NCBI GenBank assembly: GCA_032353305.1
Contig: JAUCNG010165536.1
Location: 1-13,139 of the forward strand
Direction: 5' to 3'
DNA: 13,139 nucleotides
DNA from: Cephalothrix spiralis
Taxonomy: Eukaryota; Nemertea; Palaeonemertea; Archinemertea; Cephalotrichidae
In this document: piece after piece, positions 1 to 13,139 of the stretch
How positions within the stretch are numbered: the stretch's first letter is position 1
Layout: each line of letters begins with the position of its first letter
The notes under the pieces: model-generated
Seen by the model: the letters and a program-made list of their open reading frames with translations, nothing else
Databases searched by the model: none
Told to the model about the DNA's origin: nothing
Made by a program: the position numbers and the translations under genes

Positions 1-151
1 AATAGCCATTTGAATAAAGAGGGTCACATCAATAAATGACAATAATGAATACATTGTATTTATTAGATCGGCAGAGGTCTTTAATTTCCTTTGTTTTTTT
101 CGGCACCTTGGGGCATAATAAGATTTATTACACTTGGTATTTTGGGGTAAA

Positions 152-172
152 ATAATAGATAATAGATAATAG
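152..172. repeat. Microsatellite, three perfect ATAATAG units
   Basis: Three consecutive perfect 7-bp ATAATAG units are visible. No function is suggested; it is a short simple repeat in the intergenic region. Confidence 0.85.
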
Positions 173-1231
173 AAATGGGCCGCCCAGCCGCCACTCCAAA
201 ATTCATCCTGACGGTAAACTGAAGTATGACTTCTCATGGCCTAAAAGTATAACATTGCGTAAAACCGCAATAAACTGCAATATCATGATTGTTTTTGGAA
301 ATCATCAGGCTCTTGAGATAGAAAATTACTCTCAGAACTTACTTTCTTTATTCACAAAAAGGGTAAAATGTTACCGGTACTTAAATTCTGTAAGCTTAAA
401 CGTAAAATGGCTGAAAATAAGTCAGTAAAACGTAAACAGGACCCCTCCTTCCAGTCCGATTCATATCTTGATTACAAAATAAAAGTAGTAATTTTTTCAT
501 TACTCATTACTTCGACTAAATACACTAGTGGTGTTCATTCTGTCAGTCACATTGATGAGAGACATTTTAATTCAGAGTAAGGGAACCCTTTTAGATAATC
601 CATAAAAAAATATATTCAACCCAGCCGGCCAGCCCTTAAATCAATATGATTGGTGTCAATCACTATTTTATATGTAAAAACAACACAAAATTGTTTTTCT
701 ATCTAAGTCCTGTTTGCTTCATGTTGATTTTTACAAAATAAAAAATCTAAGCATAGATAACAATGAGTCTATATAAAAGGGATATTGACCAGTGTTACCA
801 TAGACAGCCGCAGTAGGTGTAGACACCGGCGCTGCTGATTGATGACACCACAGCCGAAACCTGTCGGCGTTATGCCGTGCCAGGAAAAAAGTCGGCATGA
901 TTTTTAGACACAAAGTTATTAGATTGTGAAGAGAAATTCTGTAAGTTGTGTTTCGAAAAACTTAAAGCATCGGATAAAAAAATTATGCAAATATTCATCT
1001 TATTACTAAATTACAATTTTCTTAGTGGGATAAAAATCAATGATATTTGATCAAAATGTTATGCTTTCGGCTTAATTTTAGTGTTAGCTGTGTACCTGAA
1101 TTGTTTTAGATATAAAACTAACTAGAGCATTATTTTATATACTTATTTATGTTAATTGGTATAACAAATAACTTTAATAAGGCACTAGTCAAATAGGTGT
1201 AAAATTTAGAAATTTATTGATTTGAGCCTTA

Positions 1232-1287
1232 AACGCCGCCGCCGCCGATGGACATGTCGGCTAAGCCGACACGCAGCCGCCGCCAGT
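1232..1287. repeat. GC-rich patch with GCC run and perfect palindrome
   Basis: A roughly 55-bp GC-rich island in otherwise AT-rich DNA starts with a short GCC triplet run and contains a perfect 8-bp inverted repeat, TGTCGGCT/AGCCGACA, at 1255-1271 with one central base. It ends with GCAGCCGCCGCC. It may be a fragment of a dispersed repeat. No flanking duplication is visible, so the family is unassigned. Confidence 0.4.
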
Positions 1288-2181
1288 ACAAAATCTACTA
1301 CTATATTTATCTCTAACATTAAAAGCTGGGCATAAACACAAAGCATGAAACTCATCTTCGACACCCTGATGACAGGGTTAGAGAAATATGCGTGGTTCAT
1401 GGCTATGACTTGACCATGAACAAGGTATATTACTTTTGATTTCTCTATCTGTGCTAGTAGTAATTTTTTACTTCTCGTTTTCTGCTTCTGTATATTTTAC
1501 ATAATCTTTTTTAATAGAGAAACTGTTCATGATGTCCTCTGTTCTTGTGAACCAGTTTGTATCTCTATCAGATTTGACTTTGCTAATGATTTTGCTTGGT
1601 TTTGTTTAAGTCTATAATACATATTTATTCTTTGTATGTAAGACAGGTGTTCAATGTCGAGTTGAAAGACGAATCAGTGTGAATGCTGCTGATTATTTTC
1701 CAGAATGTCCAGATTGATTCGAGAACTATAGGAAACATCATCATTGCAGCTAAATTTCGTAGATAAAGACAAACAATTGAAATGAGCAAGTTCTAATTAT
1801 AGAGACCAGTGTGAACATTGATTTCGATAGTTCCAATAAAGAACATGTCACATTCTTAATGACAGTCATGGCAAATAATTTTGATAAGTAATAGGGTCAA
1901 GGGTAAACCCATTCTATAAGCATAATATCACTTGAGATAACTGTCATTTTCCTGCACGCTTCTTACCCAATCAGTTAATATTAAATTGATATCAAGCGAA
2001 GCAAGGCCATATTTCTGTGTTGTACGTTTTTTGTACGATTTTCAAATGATATATCCATGTTCAATAAATTGATTATAGTTCTTAGTATAATGTATTTATT
2101 CAAATTTGACAAAAAAGTAAAGACTGGAAAAAATGAAATTCATATTTATGCTTTGATATATTTTTAGATTTATATTCTACA

Positions 2182-13101
<10,920 letters not shown>

Positions 13102-13139
13102 GTATGTTTTCCGTTAGTTTGATGAACGGTGGCAAGGTG

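Larger units (their letters stand above)
1..2181. other. Upstream region with no supported gene
   Basis: I see no coding exon here. The few open frames (for example 368-580 + and 731-913 -) are short, show no domain, and have no partner exons with matching splice sites. The region is AT-rich with isolated GC-rich patches (about 795-895 and 1232-1287) that look like repeat fragments. It should contain the promoter and possibly 5' UTR of the hydrolase gene that starts at 2182. The sequence TATATTTTTAG ending at 2167, just before the start codon, could be the acceptor of a 5' UTR intron, but its pyrimidine tract is weak. Confidence 0.6.

Noticed and set aside
368-580. 70-codon + strand frame with a basic start (KRKQDPSFQSD)
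   Set aside because: Vaguely like the start of BED/hAT-type proteins, but no zinc-binding residues follow, no exon partner exists, and length is within chance for this DNA.
731-913. 60-codon - strand frame over a GC-rich patch
   Set aside because: No domain, no splice partners; composition alone explains it.

Overview
This window looks like nuclear DNA from an animal, most likely a bivalve mollusc. The DNA is AT-rich, genes are split by canonical GT...AG introns, the main gene is an animal-type ADP-ribosylarginine hydrolase, and the introns carry small inverted-repeat transposons. The bivalve assignment is an inference from general sequence character (AT-rich introns with ACATGTAC-type words, MITEs, an intronless ankyrin-kinase gene), not from a diagnostic marker.

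Layout. Bases 1-2181 hold no gene I can support, only a short microsatellite and GC-rich patches. From 2182 to beyond the right edge, the + strand carries the first nine coding exons of an ARH1/ADPRH-family gene (about 301 residues). All exons join in frame across GT-AG introns, and the exon holding the C-terminal catalytic D-x-D motif lies past the window. Intron 2 is 4281 bp, and inside it on the - strand sits a complete intronless 980-codon gene (3813-6755) for an ankyrin-repeat protein kinase: about 14-16 ankyrin repeats, a linker, then a TKL-like Ser/Thr kinase domain with all catalytic residues. This nested gene appears to have its own compact transcription unit: TATA box, initiator, short 5' UTR with an overlapping 12-codon uORF, and an AATAAA that overlaps its stop codon.

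Mobile DNA. Intron 6 contains a 178-bp MITE with pogo/Tigger-like ends (9720-9897). Intron 7 contains a 775-bp element (11545-12319) whose ends are about 100-bp inverted arrays of a roughly 15-16-bp unit, including a perfect 39-bp inverted match. A GC-rich, possibly SINE-like patch follows it (about 12340-12535). Several short hairpins and one 61-bp-spaced direct repeat are also recorded.

How the genes relate. The hydrolase removes ADP-ribose from arginine residues. The nested kinase is probably a signalling protein from a lineage-expanded ankyrin-kinase family. Nothing shows a functional link between them; the relation is host intron and nested antisense passenger, although antisense transcription could affect the host pre-mRNA. 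The strongest leads for novelty are the nested kinase unit and the 775-bp element.
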